A program made the translations under genes and the position numbers. From contig CAZXJI010000031.1 in assembly GCA_964640955.1 (NCBI GenBank), forward strand, positions 1 through 30,568: a DNA stretch of 30,568 nt. Reading direction: 5' to 3'. The notes beneath the pieces were generated by a model that did no database searches, had not been told where the DNA came from, and worked only from the letters and a program-made list of their open reading frames with translations. Each line of letters starts with the position of its first letter. The first letter of the stretch is position 1. This document shows, piece by piece, positions 1 through 6,788 of the stretch. Source of the DNA: CAXXOK01 sp964640955. Lineage in GTDB: Bacteria; Bacillota; Clostridia; Christensenellales; Aristaeellaceae.

Positions 1-76
1 TGGTGGAGCATAGGAGATTCGAACTCCTGGCCTCTACAATGCGAATGTAGCGCGCTACCAACTGCGCTAATGCCCC
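1..76 (-). tRNA. tRNA-Ala (anticodon CGC)
   Basis: Read on the minus strand, the segment folds into a complete 76-nt cloverleaf. The acceptor stem is GGGGCAT/ATGCTCC, the anticodon stem CTACA/TGTAG encloses the loop TTCGCAT (anticodon CGC, reading GCG), the T arm contains GTTCGAATC, and CCA is encoded at the 3' end. The third acceptor pair is G3:U70, the classic alanine identity element, and the discriminator base is A. It starts at the window edge, so downstream neighbours and the terminator are not visible. Confidence 0.96.
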
Positions 77-117
77 GTATGGCCGACGCTTCCGCCTCGG
101 GCGGCGCTTCTGTCAGC

Positions 118-146
118 GACATATACTATAGCAAAGTTCGGGTCAA
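118..146 (-). promoter_or_regulatory. putative promoter of the tRNA-Ala gene
   Basis: On the minus strand a TTGACC (146-141) is followed after 17 bp by TATGTC (123-118). An overlapping TATAGT (130-125), preceded by TGC, is an alternative extended -10. Both lie about 45-50 bp upstream of the tRNA 5' end, as expected for a tRNA promoter. Which -10 is used cannot be decided by eye. Confidence 0.45.
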
Positions 147-422
147 AAAGCAAGACCGAAATGCAAAAAGTCTTGCCGCCGTTTTCGGCATGCATCGCCC
201 GCGCGTCCCGTGTCCGTTCCGTCGGGATCGGCTCATCACTTCCTTATCATAGTAGCGGTAACGGAGATGGGATAACGCTTAACCAACTCAGCGCATTCGT
301 TCTCCTTCCGCTTCTGTCTGCCCGGGCGTTTCAGGTCCGTTCAAACGGTGTAAACCCTATCGGGAACGGAAGCCCTGTGCCGCAGACGGCTCTGCGGCGG
401 CATCGCGAAGGAGGTAAACGGG
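147..422. other. non-coding spacer upstream of the secreted protein gene
   Basis: I see no convincing gene here; the open frames crossing it have no ribosome binding site and no family-like sequence. The only clear structure is a perfect 8-bp hairpin at 379-398 (GCCGCAGA/TCTGCGGC, loop CGGC), about 12 nt ahead of the AAGGAGG of the gene at 423. It would sit in the leader of that mRNA. No clear promoter was recognised. Confidence 0.5.
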
Positions 423-884
423 ATGAAACGGATTTTTCTGCTTTTGATCACGCTGCTGCTGGCGGCTTCGCCCCTGTCCGCCGCCTTTGGGGAAGTGGGC
501 GCGCAGGAGGATAACGAGCTGACGATCCAGGAAAACATATTCGTTTTCCAGCTCAGCCGGATGGAAAACGACCCGGACGCGTACGTCGGTAAAACCGTCA
601 CCATCGAAGGGCTGTTCGGCACCTTCCACTACGGCGACGAGGACGACCTTCAAACGTACCGCATGGTGTACCGTTATTATCCCGGCGATTGCTGCGCGGC
701 CGATATCATCGGCCTGGAGGTTTACTGGCCGCGAGAGCTGTGCCAATACCCCGAGGACGGCGCGTGGGTGCGCGCAAAGGGGACGCTGGAAACCTACGAG
801 TTGGACGGCTATACCTACCTGCAGGCCAGGCTTTCCTCGCTGGTCCCGCTGGAGGAGGAGGGCGCCTCCTTCGTAACCGAATAG
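423..884 (+). CDS. small secreted protein with a DUF1980-like (TIGR03943 C-terminal) OB-fold domain
   Basis: 153 aa. Residues 1-20 form a signal peptide (MKRIF, then a Leu/Ala-rich core, then SPLSA), so the protein is probably exported. The mature part contains YVGKTVTIEG (54-63), MVYRYYPGDCCAADIIGLEV (81-100) with vicinal Cys90-Cys91, and GAWVRAKGTLE (113-123). This order, including the CC-A-D signature, resembles the C-terminal domain of the DUF1980/TIGR03943 family, which in other bacteria is encoded next to a YcgQ/permease-like protein. Here it stands alone, without the membrane N-terminal half or a permease neighbour. An AAGGAGG lies 7 nt before the ATG. Family assignment rests on motif memory only. 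Metal or substrate binding by the CC pair is possible but unproven. It converges with phoR. Confidence 0.7.
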   Translation: MKRIFLLLITLLLAASPLSAAFGEVGAQEDNELTIQENIFVFQLSRMENDPDAYVGKTVTIEGLFGTFHYGDEDDLQTYRMVYRYYPGDCCAADIIGLEVYWPRELCQYPEDGAWVRAKGTLETYELDGYTYLQARLSSLVPLEEEGASFVTE

Positions 885-944
885 ACCGCGCGGCTACATA
901 TGATTCTGCTCTTTTCCCGGTGCGAACCCTTTCCCGGCACCATA

Positions 945-986
945 AACCGCGGTTGCCTTGCCTATTTAGGCAAAGCGGCCGCGGTT
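945..986. terminator. long nested inverted repeat between convergent genes (probable bidirectional terminator)
   Basis: The outer arms AACCGCGG (945-952) and CCGCGGTT (979-986) are perfect complements. Nested inside, TTGCCTA (958-964) pairs with TAGGCAA (967-973). The structure lies between the 3' ends of the secreted-protein gene and phoR. T tracts are poor on both sides, so efficiency as an intrinsic terminator is uncertain. Confidence 0.45.
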
Positions 987-1011
987 CGTTTGCGACGGCG
1001 GAATTTCCGCG

Positions 1012-1030
1012 CGGCGGGATGCTCCCGCCG
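1012..1030 (-). terminator. hairpin directly after phoR stop
   Basis: On the minus strand the phoR TGA is followed at once by CGGCGGGA-GCA-TCCCGCCG, a perfect 8-bp stem with a 3-nt loop. No T tract follows, so it may protect the mRNA 3' end or act together with the inverted repeat at 945-986 rather than terminate alone. Confidence 0.4.
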
Positions 1031-2683
1031 TCAGGCGTTTTCTTTCTGTTCCGGAAAAATCAGCGTGACGGTGGTGCCGATGTCCGGCTTGCTCTTCAGC
1101 GCGACCTCGGCGCCGTGCAGCTGCGCCCCGTGTTTGACGATGCTCAGCCCCAGCCCCGTGCCGCCGGTGTCCTTGCTGCGGCTCTTGTCCACGCGGTAGA
1201 AACGTTCGAACACGCGGGCCTGGTGCTCCTCGGGGATGCCCACGCCCGTGTCCTCCACGGAAAAGCAGGGGCGTTTGTCCCGCATGCCCACGTCGATCGT
1301 CACCCGTCCTCCGCGGCGGTTGTACTTCACGGCGTTGTCGATCAGGTTGACCATCATTTCTTCCAATAGCGTCCGGTCGCCCAGCACCACGGCGCTTTCG
1401 CCGCGGACGGCGACGGTCACATCCTGCTTTTCCGCCGCGTCCCTGAGCTTCGCCGTGCAGGATTGCGCCAGCAAAAGCAGGTCGATGGGCTGTTTTTCGC
1501 CCACGGCCCCCTCGTCCAGCTTGGACAGGCGGATGATGTCCTCGATCAGCGAAAGCATCCGTTTGCTTTCCTGATGGATCTTTCCGGCAAGCTCGGCCGT
1601 GTCCTCCGGCTTGGCCAGGCCGGTCGCGAGCAGCTCCGCGTACCCGCTGATGGTGGTCAGCGGGGTGCGCAGCTCGTGGCTTACGTTGGCGCTGAACTGC
1701 TGGCGGTTCTGCTCGGCCGTGCGCTCCTCCGTCACATCCTGCAAAAGCAGCACCATGCCCAGTCCTTCACCCGCGATGCTGCCGGACACGCGGTACATCC
1801 GCCCGGAAGCGGCCATTTCCCCCACGCCGCCGTTGTCCTTCAAAAGACGCATCAGCGTCTCGTGCCGGTTGATCTCCGGCAGCGTCTTGCCCAGCGGCTC
1901 CCCGTCCTCCGCGTTCAGAATGTGGCGCGCCGCGGGATTGATGGCCAGCACCCGGTGCCCCTCGTCCAGCACGACCAGCCCCTCGCGCAGCCCGCTGAGG
2001 ATGGCGTTGATCTCCGCCTGCTGGCGCTTGAGTTTGCTCATCTGCTGGGCGATGCGCCCGTTCTGCGCGTCCATTCGCCGAAGCATGGGCGAAAGCTCCT
2101 CGTACACGTCGCTTTGCAGGGGTGCGTCCAGGTCGATGGCGTCAAACGGCCTGACCAGCGCCCGCGTCAGCGGCCGCGCCAGCTGCGAGGCCAGCAGGGT
2201 GGAAACCACCAGCCCCAGCAGCAGCCACCAGAACATTCCCCCGAGCATGGCCAGCACGTTCTTCTGCGTGCCCGCCACGCGCAGCACCTGTCCGTTTGAA
2301 AGCTTCCGGGCATAGTACACGCTCGTTTCGCCAAGCGTTGCGCTGTTGCGGCTCGCCCAGCCGTCGCCGTCCTGCGTCGCCGCGACGACCTCGCTGCGGG
2401 AACCGTGGTTTTCCATCTGCGCCGCGTCGCTCTGGCTGTCGTACAGCACGGTTCCGTCCGTGTCGATCAGCGTGACCCGGTTGATGTACACGCCGTCCTT
2501 CAGAAAAGCGACGTCGTCCGCCTGCGCGCTCAGCAGCGATACGATCGAGTCCGATTCCTTTACCAGCTGGTCGCGCAGCTGCTGATTGAAAAACAGATAC
2601 ATGCCGCCCGTCAGCAGGGCGCACAACAGCAGCGACACGATCAGGGAGAATCCCACGAGGCTCCGAAACAGCTTTTTTCGCAT
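1031..2683 (-). CDS. phoR: PhoR, phosphate-responsive sensor histidine kinase
   Basis: 550 aa membrane-bound histidine kinase. TM1 is at about residues 9-31, an extracytoplasmic sensor region spans about 32-145, and TM2 about 147-167. A linker and a PAS domain follow (about 215-320, with LSGLREGLVVLDEG at its start). The HisKA dimerisation helix carries the phospho-acceptor His336 in NVSHELRTPL. The catalytic ATPase domain has the N box (NLIDNAVKYN), G1 (DTGVGIP), F box (FERFYRVD) and G2 (GGTGLGLSIVK) motifs. It begins 1 nt after the phoB stop and is the last gene of the pst-pho operon, so it almost certainly phosphorylates PhoB under phosphate limitation, with PhoU and the Pst transporter providing the signal. 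Length and domain order are normal for PhoR of Gram-positive type. Confidence 0.93.
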   Translation of the reverse strand: MRKKLFRSLVGFSLIVSLLLCALLTGGMYLFFNQQLRDQLVKESDSIVSLLSAQADDVAFLKDGVYINRVTLIDTDGTVLYDSQSDAAQMENHGSRSEVVAATQDGDGWASRNSATLGETSVYYARKLSNGQVLRVAGTQKNVLAMLGGMFWWLLLGLVVSTLLASQLARPLTRALVRPFDAIDLDAPLQSDVYEELSPMLRRMDAQNGRIAQQMSKLKRQQAEINAILSGLREGLVVLDEGHRVLAINPAARHILNAEDGEPLGKTLPEINRHETLMRLLKDNGGVGEMAASGRMYRVSGSIAGEGLGMVLLLQDVTEERTAEQNRQQFSANVSHELRTPLTTISGYAELLATGLAKPEDTAELAGKIHQESKRMLSLIEDIIRLSKLDEGAVGEKQPIDLLLLAQSCTAKLRDAAEKQDVTVAVRGESAVVLGDRTLLEEMMVNLIDNAVKYNRRGGRVTIDVGMRDKRPCFSVEDTGVGIPEEHQARVFERFYRVDKSRSKDTGGTGLGLSIVKHGAQLHGAEVALKSKPDIGTTVTLIFPEQKENA

Positions 2684-2684
2684 T

Positions 2685-3353
2685 CTATTCCTCCAGCTTG
2701 TAGCCCACGCCGCGCACCGTGTGGATCAGCGCGCCGCAGGGCCCGAGCTTCTGGCGAAGCGAGCGGATGTGTACGTCCACCGTGCGGGTGTCGCCGGCAA
2801 AATCCAGCCCCCACACGTCGTCCAGAAGCACCTCCCGCGTCACGGCCTTCCCGGCGTGCGTCATCAGGAAGGAAAGCAGCTCGAACTCCATGTGCGTCAG
2901 CTCCACGTTCGCGTCCTCTGCCTTCACCAGGTGGCGCTCACGGTCCAGCGTAAGCGTTCCCACCGCCAGCACCGGCGCGGGCGCGGCCTCCCGGCTCCGG
3001 CGCAGCAGCGCGCGCACGCGGGCCAGCAGCTCCATGATGCCGAAAGGCTTGGAGAGGTAATCGTCCGCGCCGGCGTCCAGCCCGCGCACCTTGTCCATCT
3101 CCGCACCCTTGGCGGTTACCAGGATCACGGGAAGGCGCTTGGTGCGCGGGTCCCGGCGCAGGCCCGAAAGGAGCGTCACGCCGTCCTCGCCGGGCAGCAT
3201 GACGTCCAACAGCACCAGCGTCGGCGTGGTCTTCTCCAGCGCCGCGCGGAAGGCGGCGGTGGTGGGAAATCCCTCCGCTTCGAAACCGGCCTGCCGAAGC
3301 GCGTACAGCTCCAGCTCGCGAACGCCGTCGTCGTCTTCCACAACGTGAATCAT
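2685..3353 (-). CDS. phoB: PhoB/PhoP-type response regulator (OmpR family)
   Basis: 222 aa. The receiver domain (1-115) has the acidic pocket EDDD at residues 6-9, the phospho-acceptor Asp50 in LVLLDVMLPGEDG and the conserved Lys in VTAKGAE. The winged-helix domain (about 125-222) ends in the typical VDVHIRSLRQKLG...IHTVRGVGYKLEE. The ATG overlaps the phoU stop in an ATGA arrangement, and phoR follows after 1 nt, so the genes are translationally coupled. Phosphorylated PhoB should bind the 11-bp repeats found in front of both pstC and pstS. The name phoB is used here; in Bacillus the equivalent is phoP. Confidence 0.93.
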   Translation of the reverse strand: MIHVVEDDDGVRELELYALRQAGFEAEGFPTTAAFRAALEKTTPTLVLLDVMLPGEDGVTLLSGLRRDPRTKRLPVILVTAKGAEMDKVRGLDAGADDYLSKPFGIMELLARVRALLRRSREAAPAPVLAVGTLTLDRERHLVKAEDANVELTHMEFELLSFLMTHAGKAVTREVLLDDVWGLDFAGDTRTVDVHIRSLRQKLGPCGALIHTVRGVGYKLEE

Positions 3354-4003
3354 TGCAGCACTTCTCCTTTATACAGGCCCGTAACGGAGTACTCCACCCA
3401 TTCGGCGATGTTGGTGGCGTGGTCGCCGATGCGCTCGAAGTATTTGGCGATCATCAGCAGGTCCAGCGCCTCGCTGCCGCGGGACGCGTCCGCGGACAGC
3501 AGTTCGATCAGCTCCCGCTTCACGTCGCAGAACAGCTCGTCCACCGTGTCGTCGCTGGCGATCACCTCGCGCGCCAGGTCCACGTCCCGGCGCACGTAGG
3601 CGTCGATGGCATGGTGCACCATATCGATCGCGGCGCGGGACATGGCTCCGAAATGCTCAGGCTGCATGGCGGCGGAATAGTCCATGAAGGTGACGATCTC
3701 GCTGATGTCCGCGGCGTGGTCGCCGATGCGCTCCATGTCGGTGATCATCTTCAGCGCCGAAGAAACCACCCGCAGGTCGTGCGCCACGGGCTGGCGGGTG
3801 AGCAGCATGCGCAGGCACAGGCTCTCGATCTCGCGTTCCTTGCGGTCCACCGCCGAATCCCCTTCGATGATCGTGCGCGCCTTTTCCAGGTTGGCGGTCT
3901 GCAGCGCGTCGCACGCGCTTTCGATGGTCGTTTCGATCAGCGCGCCCATTTCGATCATCTGGGCGTTCAACACTTCGACCTGTTCGTCAAAACGGTTCTT
4001 CAT
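3350..4003 (-). CDS. phoU: PhoU, phosphate transport and signalling regulator
   Basis: 217 aa, the usual PhoU length. It consists of two similar three-helix halves, each with the acidic metal-binding pattern; ERIGDHAADISEI in the first repeat and ERIGDHATNIAEW in the second are the signatures. The start (MKNRFDEQ) is chosen because GGGGAGGT lies 8 nt upstream and the ATG overlaps the pstB stop by one base (TGATG). The open frame extends further upstream only as a shadow inside pstB. PhoU is known to link the Pst transporter to the PhoR kinase and to damp uptake when phosphate is plentiful. It ends in the ATGA overlap with phoB. Confidence 0.95.
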   Translation of the reverse strand: MKNRFDEQVEVLNAQMIEMGALIETTIESACDALQTANLEKARTIIEGDSAVDRKEREIESLCLRMLLTRQPVAHDLRVVSSALKMITDMERIGDHAADISEIVTFMDYSAAMQPEHFGAMSRAAIDMVHHAIDAYVRRDVDLAREVIASDDTVDELFCDVKRELIELLSADASRGSEALDLLMIAKYFERIGDHATNIAEWVEYSVTGLYKGEVLQ

Positions 4004-4755
4004 CAGCCGAACCTCCCCGTAATGTAATCCTCCGTGCGTTTGTCGACGGGCATGGAGAACAGCTTTTCCGTATCGCCGACCTCCACCACCTCGCCCAGCA
4101 GGAAAAAGGCGGTCGTGTCGCTCACGCGCAGCGCCTGCTGCATGTTGTGCGTGACCATCACCAGCGTGTAGTTCTGCTTCAGTTCCAGCGCCAGTTCCTC
4201 GATCTTGGCCGTGGAAATGGGGTCCAGCGCGCTGGTGGGCTCGTCCATCAGCAGCACCTCCGGCTGCACGGCCAGCGCGCGCGCGATGCACAACCGCTGC
4301 TGCTGGCCGCCGGAGAGGCCCAGTGCGCTTTTGTGCAGCCTGTCCTTGAGCTCCTCCCAGATGGCCGCGTCGACCAGCGACTTTTCCACAATGTCGTCCA
4401 GCATCGCCTTGCGGTGGACGCCGTGGGTGCGGGGCCCGTATGCGATGTTGTCGTAGACGCTCATGGGAAAGGGATTGGGCTTTTGGAACACCATGCCCAC
4501 GCGCTTGCGCAGGAGGTTCACGTCCAGGTCCCTGCCGTAGATATCTTCGCCGTCCAGCGTTACGCTTCCTGTAATCCGGCAGCCGAGAATCAAATCGTTC
4601 ATACGGTTGAGTGTCTTGAGCAGCGTGGATTTTCCGCAGCCCGAGGGGCCGATGAACGCGGTGATCCGGTTGGCGCCGATGGACATATCCACGTCCTTGA
4701 GCGCCTGAAAATCATCGTAATAAAGGTTCAGCTTCTTAATCTCAATCTTGCTCAT
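4003..4755 (-). CDS. pstB: PstB, phosphate ABC transporter ATP-binding protein
   Basis: 250 aa, normal length. Walker A is GPSGCGKST (residues 36-44), the signature is LSGGQQQR, Walker B is VLLMDEP followed by TSALDP, and the switch His lies in MVTHNM. ILGCRITGSVTLDGEDIYG is typical of PstB. The start MSKIEIKKL is chosen because AAAGGAG lies 5 nt upstream and it begins 2 nt after pstA; the longer open frame lies inside pstA. It powers phosphate import on the cytoplasmic face of the PstA/PstC channel. Confidence 0.96.
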   Translation of the reverse strand: MSKIEIKKLNLYYDDFQALKDVDMSIGANRITAFIGPSGCGKSTLLKTLNRMNDLILGCRITGSVTLDGEDIYGRDLDVNLLRKRVGMVFQKPNPFPMSVYDNIAYGPRTHGVHRKAMLDDIVEKSLVDAAIWEELKDRLHKSALGLSGGQQQRLCIARALAVQPEVLLMDEPTSALDPISTAKIEELALELKQNYTLVMVTHNMQQALRVSDTTAFFLLGEVVEVGDTEKLFSMPVDKRTEDYITGRFG

Positions 4756-4757
4756 GA

Positions 4758-5672
4758 CTACTCCTTTATGATCTTGCGGGAGATCAGCGCGCTCAGTCCG
4801 TTCATGAGCGTCACGAATACCAGCAGCACCGCGGCGGTGGCGTACGCCTCTCCGATGTGCAGTCCCTCGCCGGCCAGCACGTACATGTGCACCGAAAGCG
4901 TCCGTCCCGAGGACAGGAGGCTGGAGGGCAGCCGGGCGAGGGTTCCGGCGGTGAACAGGAGCGCCGCGGTCTCGCCCACGATGCGGCCGATGGACAGCAC
5001 CACGCCCGCCAGGATGCCCGGGGCGGCCGGCGGCAGCACGATGCGCCACACCGTGCGCAGCTTGCCCGCGCCCAGCCCGTAGCTGCCCTCGCGGTAGCCG
5101 TCGGGCACGGAGAGCAGCGCCTCTTCGGTGGTGCGCAGGATGACCGGCAGCACCATCAGGCTCAGCGTCAGCGCGCCGGAGAGGATGGAAAGGCCGAAGT
5201 TCAGGCTGATGACGAAGAACATCATGCCGAACAGGCCGTAAATAATGCTGGGGATACCCGCCAGCGTCTCGGCGGTCAGGCGCACGGCCTTCACCAACAG
5301 GCTGTTGCGGTGCGCGTACTCGCTCAGGTACACCGCGCCCCCCACGCCCAGCGGCACCGCCACCAGAAGCGAAAGCGTCGTGATGATGAAGGTATTGATC
5401 AGCGACGGCAACAGGCTCTGGTTGTCGGTGGTATAGGTAAGCGAGAAAAGCGACGCGCTCATGTTGGGGATGCCCTTAATGAGGATATCCGCCACCAGGT
5501 CCAGCAGCGCGAACAGCGTCAGGCCGACGCAAAGCAGGCTTGCCAGGCGGATCAGCGCGGAAAAGGGATGACGTTTCCAGTACAGCAGACGGGTGCGCAG
5601 CGAGCCGCGCAGGCGTCCGCGGCGGACGGCGACCCCGCCGGTCGCGGGGCTTTCGGCGTGGGCGGATCTCAT
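4758..5672 (-). CDS. pstA: PstA, phosphate ABC transporter permease
   Basis: 304 aa membrane protein with about six helices. A basic N-terminal tail of about 35 residues is followed by TM1 (LIRLASLLCVGLTLFALLDL). The conserved region SIIYGLFGMMFFVISLNFG and the cytoplasmic coupling loop REGSYGLGAGKLRTVWRIVLP (an EAA-like motif that contacts PstB) identify it as PstA. Its ATG overlaps the pstC stop in an ATGA, which supports this start. The unusually Arg-rich first 35 residues are not needed for the family fold. Confidence 0.94.
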   Translation of the reverse strand: MRSAHAESPATGGVAVRRGRLRGSLRTRLLYWKRHPFSALIRLASLLCVGLTLFALLDLVADILIKGIPNMSASLFSLTYTTDNQSLLPSLINTFIITTLSLLVAVPLGVGGAVYLSEYAHRNSLLVKAVRLTAETLAGIPSIIYGLFGMMFFVISLNFGLSILSGALTLSLMVLPVILRTTEEALLSVPDGYREGSYGLGAGKLRTVWRIVLPPAAPGILAGVVLSIGRIVGETAALLFTAGTLARLPSSLLSSGRTLSVHMYVLAGEGLHIGEAYATAAVLLVFVTLMNGLSALISRKIIKE

Positions 5673-6553
5673 GCGGTCTCCCCCTTCCGTTTAAGCACCG
5701 AGAAGAGCAGGTTAATGAGCAGGATAAACACGAACAGCACCACGCCCGTGGCAATGAGGGCCTCGCGGTGCATGTCCGCGGCGTAGCCCATTTCGGTCAC
5801 GATATTGCTGGTCAGCGTCCGGATGCCCTTGAGGATGCCCTTGGGCATGCGCGCCTGGTTGCCCGCGACCATGACCACCGCCATCGTTTCGCCGATCGCG
5901 CGGCCGATGCCCAGCACCACCGCGGCGAGGATGCCGCTTTTGGCGGCGGGCACCACGGCGCGGAAAACGCTGCGCTCTTCCGTCGCGCCCAGCGCGAGGC
6001 TGCCCTCGAAGTAACTTTCCGGCACGGCCTTCACGGCGCTGTAGGTAAGCTGCAGCACGGTCGGCAAGATCATGATGCCCAGCAGGATGCAGGCGGTCAG
6101 GATGCTGAACCCCGTTCCGCCGAACACCTCGCGCACCATGGGCACCAGGTTGGTGATACCGAAGAAGCCGTACACCACCGACGGAATGCCCGCCATCAGC
6201 GCGACCATCGGCTGGAGCACCTTCAGTACCTTCGCCGGGCAGAAGCGCGCCATGTAGACGCCCGCCAGAATCCCCACCGGCCCGCCGATGAGCAGCGCCC
6301 CCGCCGTAACGTACACGCTTCCCACGATCATCGGCAGGATGCCGTACACGCCGTTGCCCGTGTCGTAGATGTCCGGCGACCATTTGGTGCCGGAAAGGAA
6401 GGCGAACAGATCGTATTTCTGAAAAAACGGCACGCCGTTGGCAAAAAGGAATACGCAGATGAGCGCGACCGCCGCGATGCAAACGCTCGCCGACGCCGCG
6501 AACACCCAGCGCATGACGCGTTCCTTCAACCTCATTCCCATCCATCCTTTCAT
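5669..6553 (-). CDS. pstC: PstC, phosphate ABC transporter permease
   Basis: 294 aa from the first ATG. Six membrane segments are visible, starting at VFAASASVCIAAVALICVFLF. Family signatures are GIPSVVYGFFG and the PstB-contact loop EGSLALGATEERSVFRAVVPAAKSG. It is the first gene of the operon and sits under its own Pho box. The start is uncertain: the first ATG (6553) has AAAGGAG only 2 nt upstream, too close. A later in-frame ATG at 6535 (residue 7, MRLKER) has AAAGGA 9 nt upstream. The predicted promoter would place the transcript start at about 6556, which also favours 6535. Confidence 0.93.
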   Translation of the reverse strand: MKGWMGMRLKERVMRWVFAASASVCIAAVALICVFLFANGVPFFQKYDLFAFLSGTKWSPDIYDTGNGVYGILPMIVGSVYVTAGALLIGGPVGILAGVYMARFCPAKVLKVLQPMVALMAGIPSVVYGFFGITNLVPMVREVFGGTGFSILTACILLGIMILPTVLQLTYSAVKAVPESYFEGSLALGATEERSVFRAVVPAAKSGILAAVVLGIGRAIGETMAVVMVAGNQARMPKGILKGIRTLTSNIVTEMGYAADMHREALIATGVVLFVFILLINLLFSVLKRKGETA

Positions 6554-6562
6554 ATCTCCTTT

Positions 6563-6616
6563 ACAATATGAAAACTGTGTTAGGGGCGCGTATTCGCTTT
6601 GTAAAATCCGTGTAAA
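6563..6616 (-). promoter_or_regulatory. Pho box and promoter of the pstC-phoR operon
   Basis: Read on the minus strand there are four hexamers at exact 11-bp spacing: TTTACA (6616-6611), TTTACA (6605-6600), AATACG (6594-6589) and CTAACA (6583-6578). This matches the PhoP/PhoB box known from Bacillus, TT(A/T/C)A(C/T)A repeats separated by 5 bp. A -10-like TATTGT (6568-6563) follows 9 bp after the last repeat; CATATT (6570-6565) is an alternative. There is no consensus -35, as expected for an activator-dependent promoter. Confidence 0.72.
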
Positions 6617-6680
6617 ATCGTAAAGTTTCCACTATATAACCGCGCCGCGGCCGCATGTCCCTCCCCAAACGCCGCGCGAT

Positions 6681-6734
6681 TTTACACAGTCTTAACGATA
6701 GGCCCACGCCGACTTTACAAAAGCGACGTATCAT
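6681..6734 (+). promoter_or_regulatory. Pho box and promoter of pstS
   Basis: Four hexamers at exact 11-bp spacing face pstS: TTTACA (6681-6686), TTAACG (6692-6697), CCCACG (6703-6708, the weakest) and TTTACA (6714-6719). A -10-like TATCAT (6729-6734) lies 9 bp after the last repeat, the same geometry as on the opposite side. The pstS start is 55 bp further on, so the mRNA would have a leader of roughly 45-50 nt. Confidence 0.72.
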
Positions 6735-6788
6735 AAGACCGAAACAAGGGTTAAGTTAGGAACCGAGAAGAAAGGATGGAAACACAAC

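Noticed and set aside
1463..2299. Long plus-strand open frame opposite phoR (278 aa)
   Set aside because: It lies fully inside phoR, has no ribosome binding site, and its sequence is His/Gln/Arg-rich low complexity typical of an antisense shadow in GC-rich DNA.
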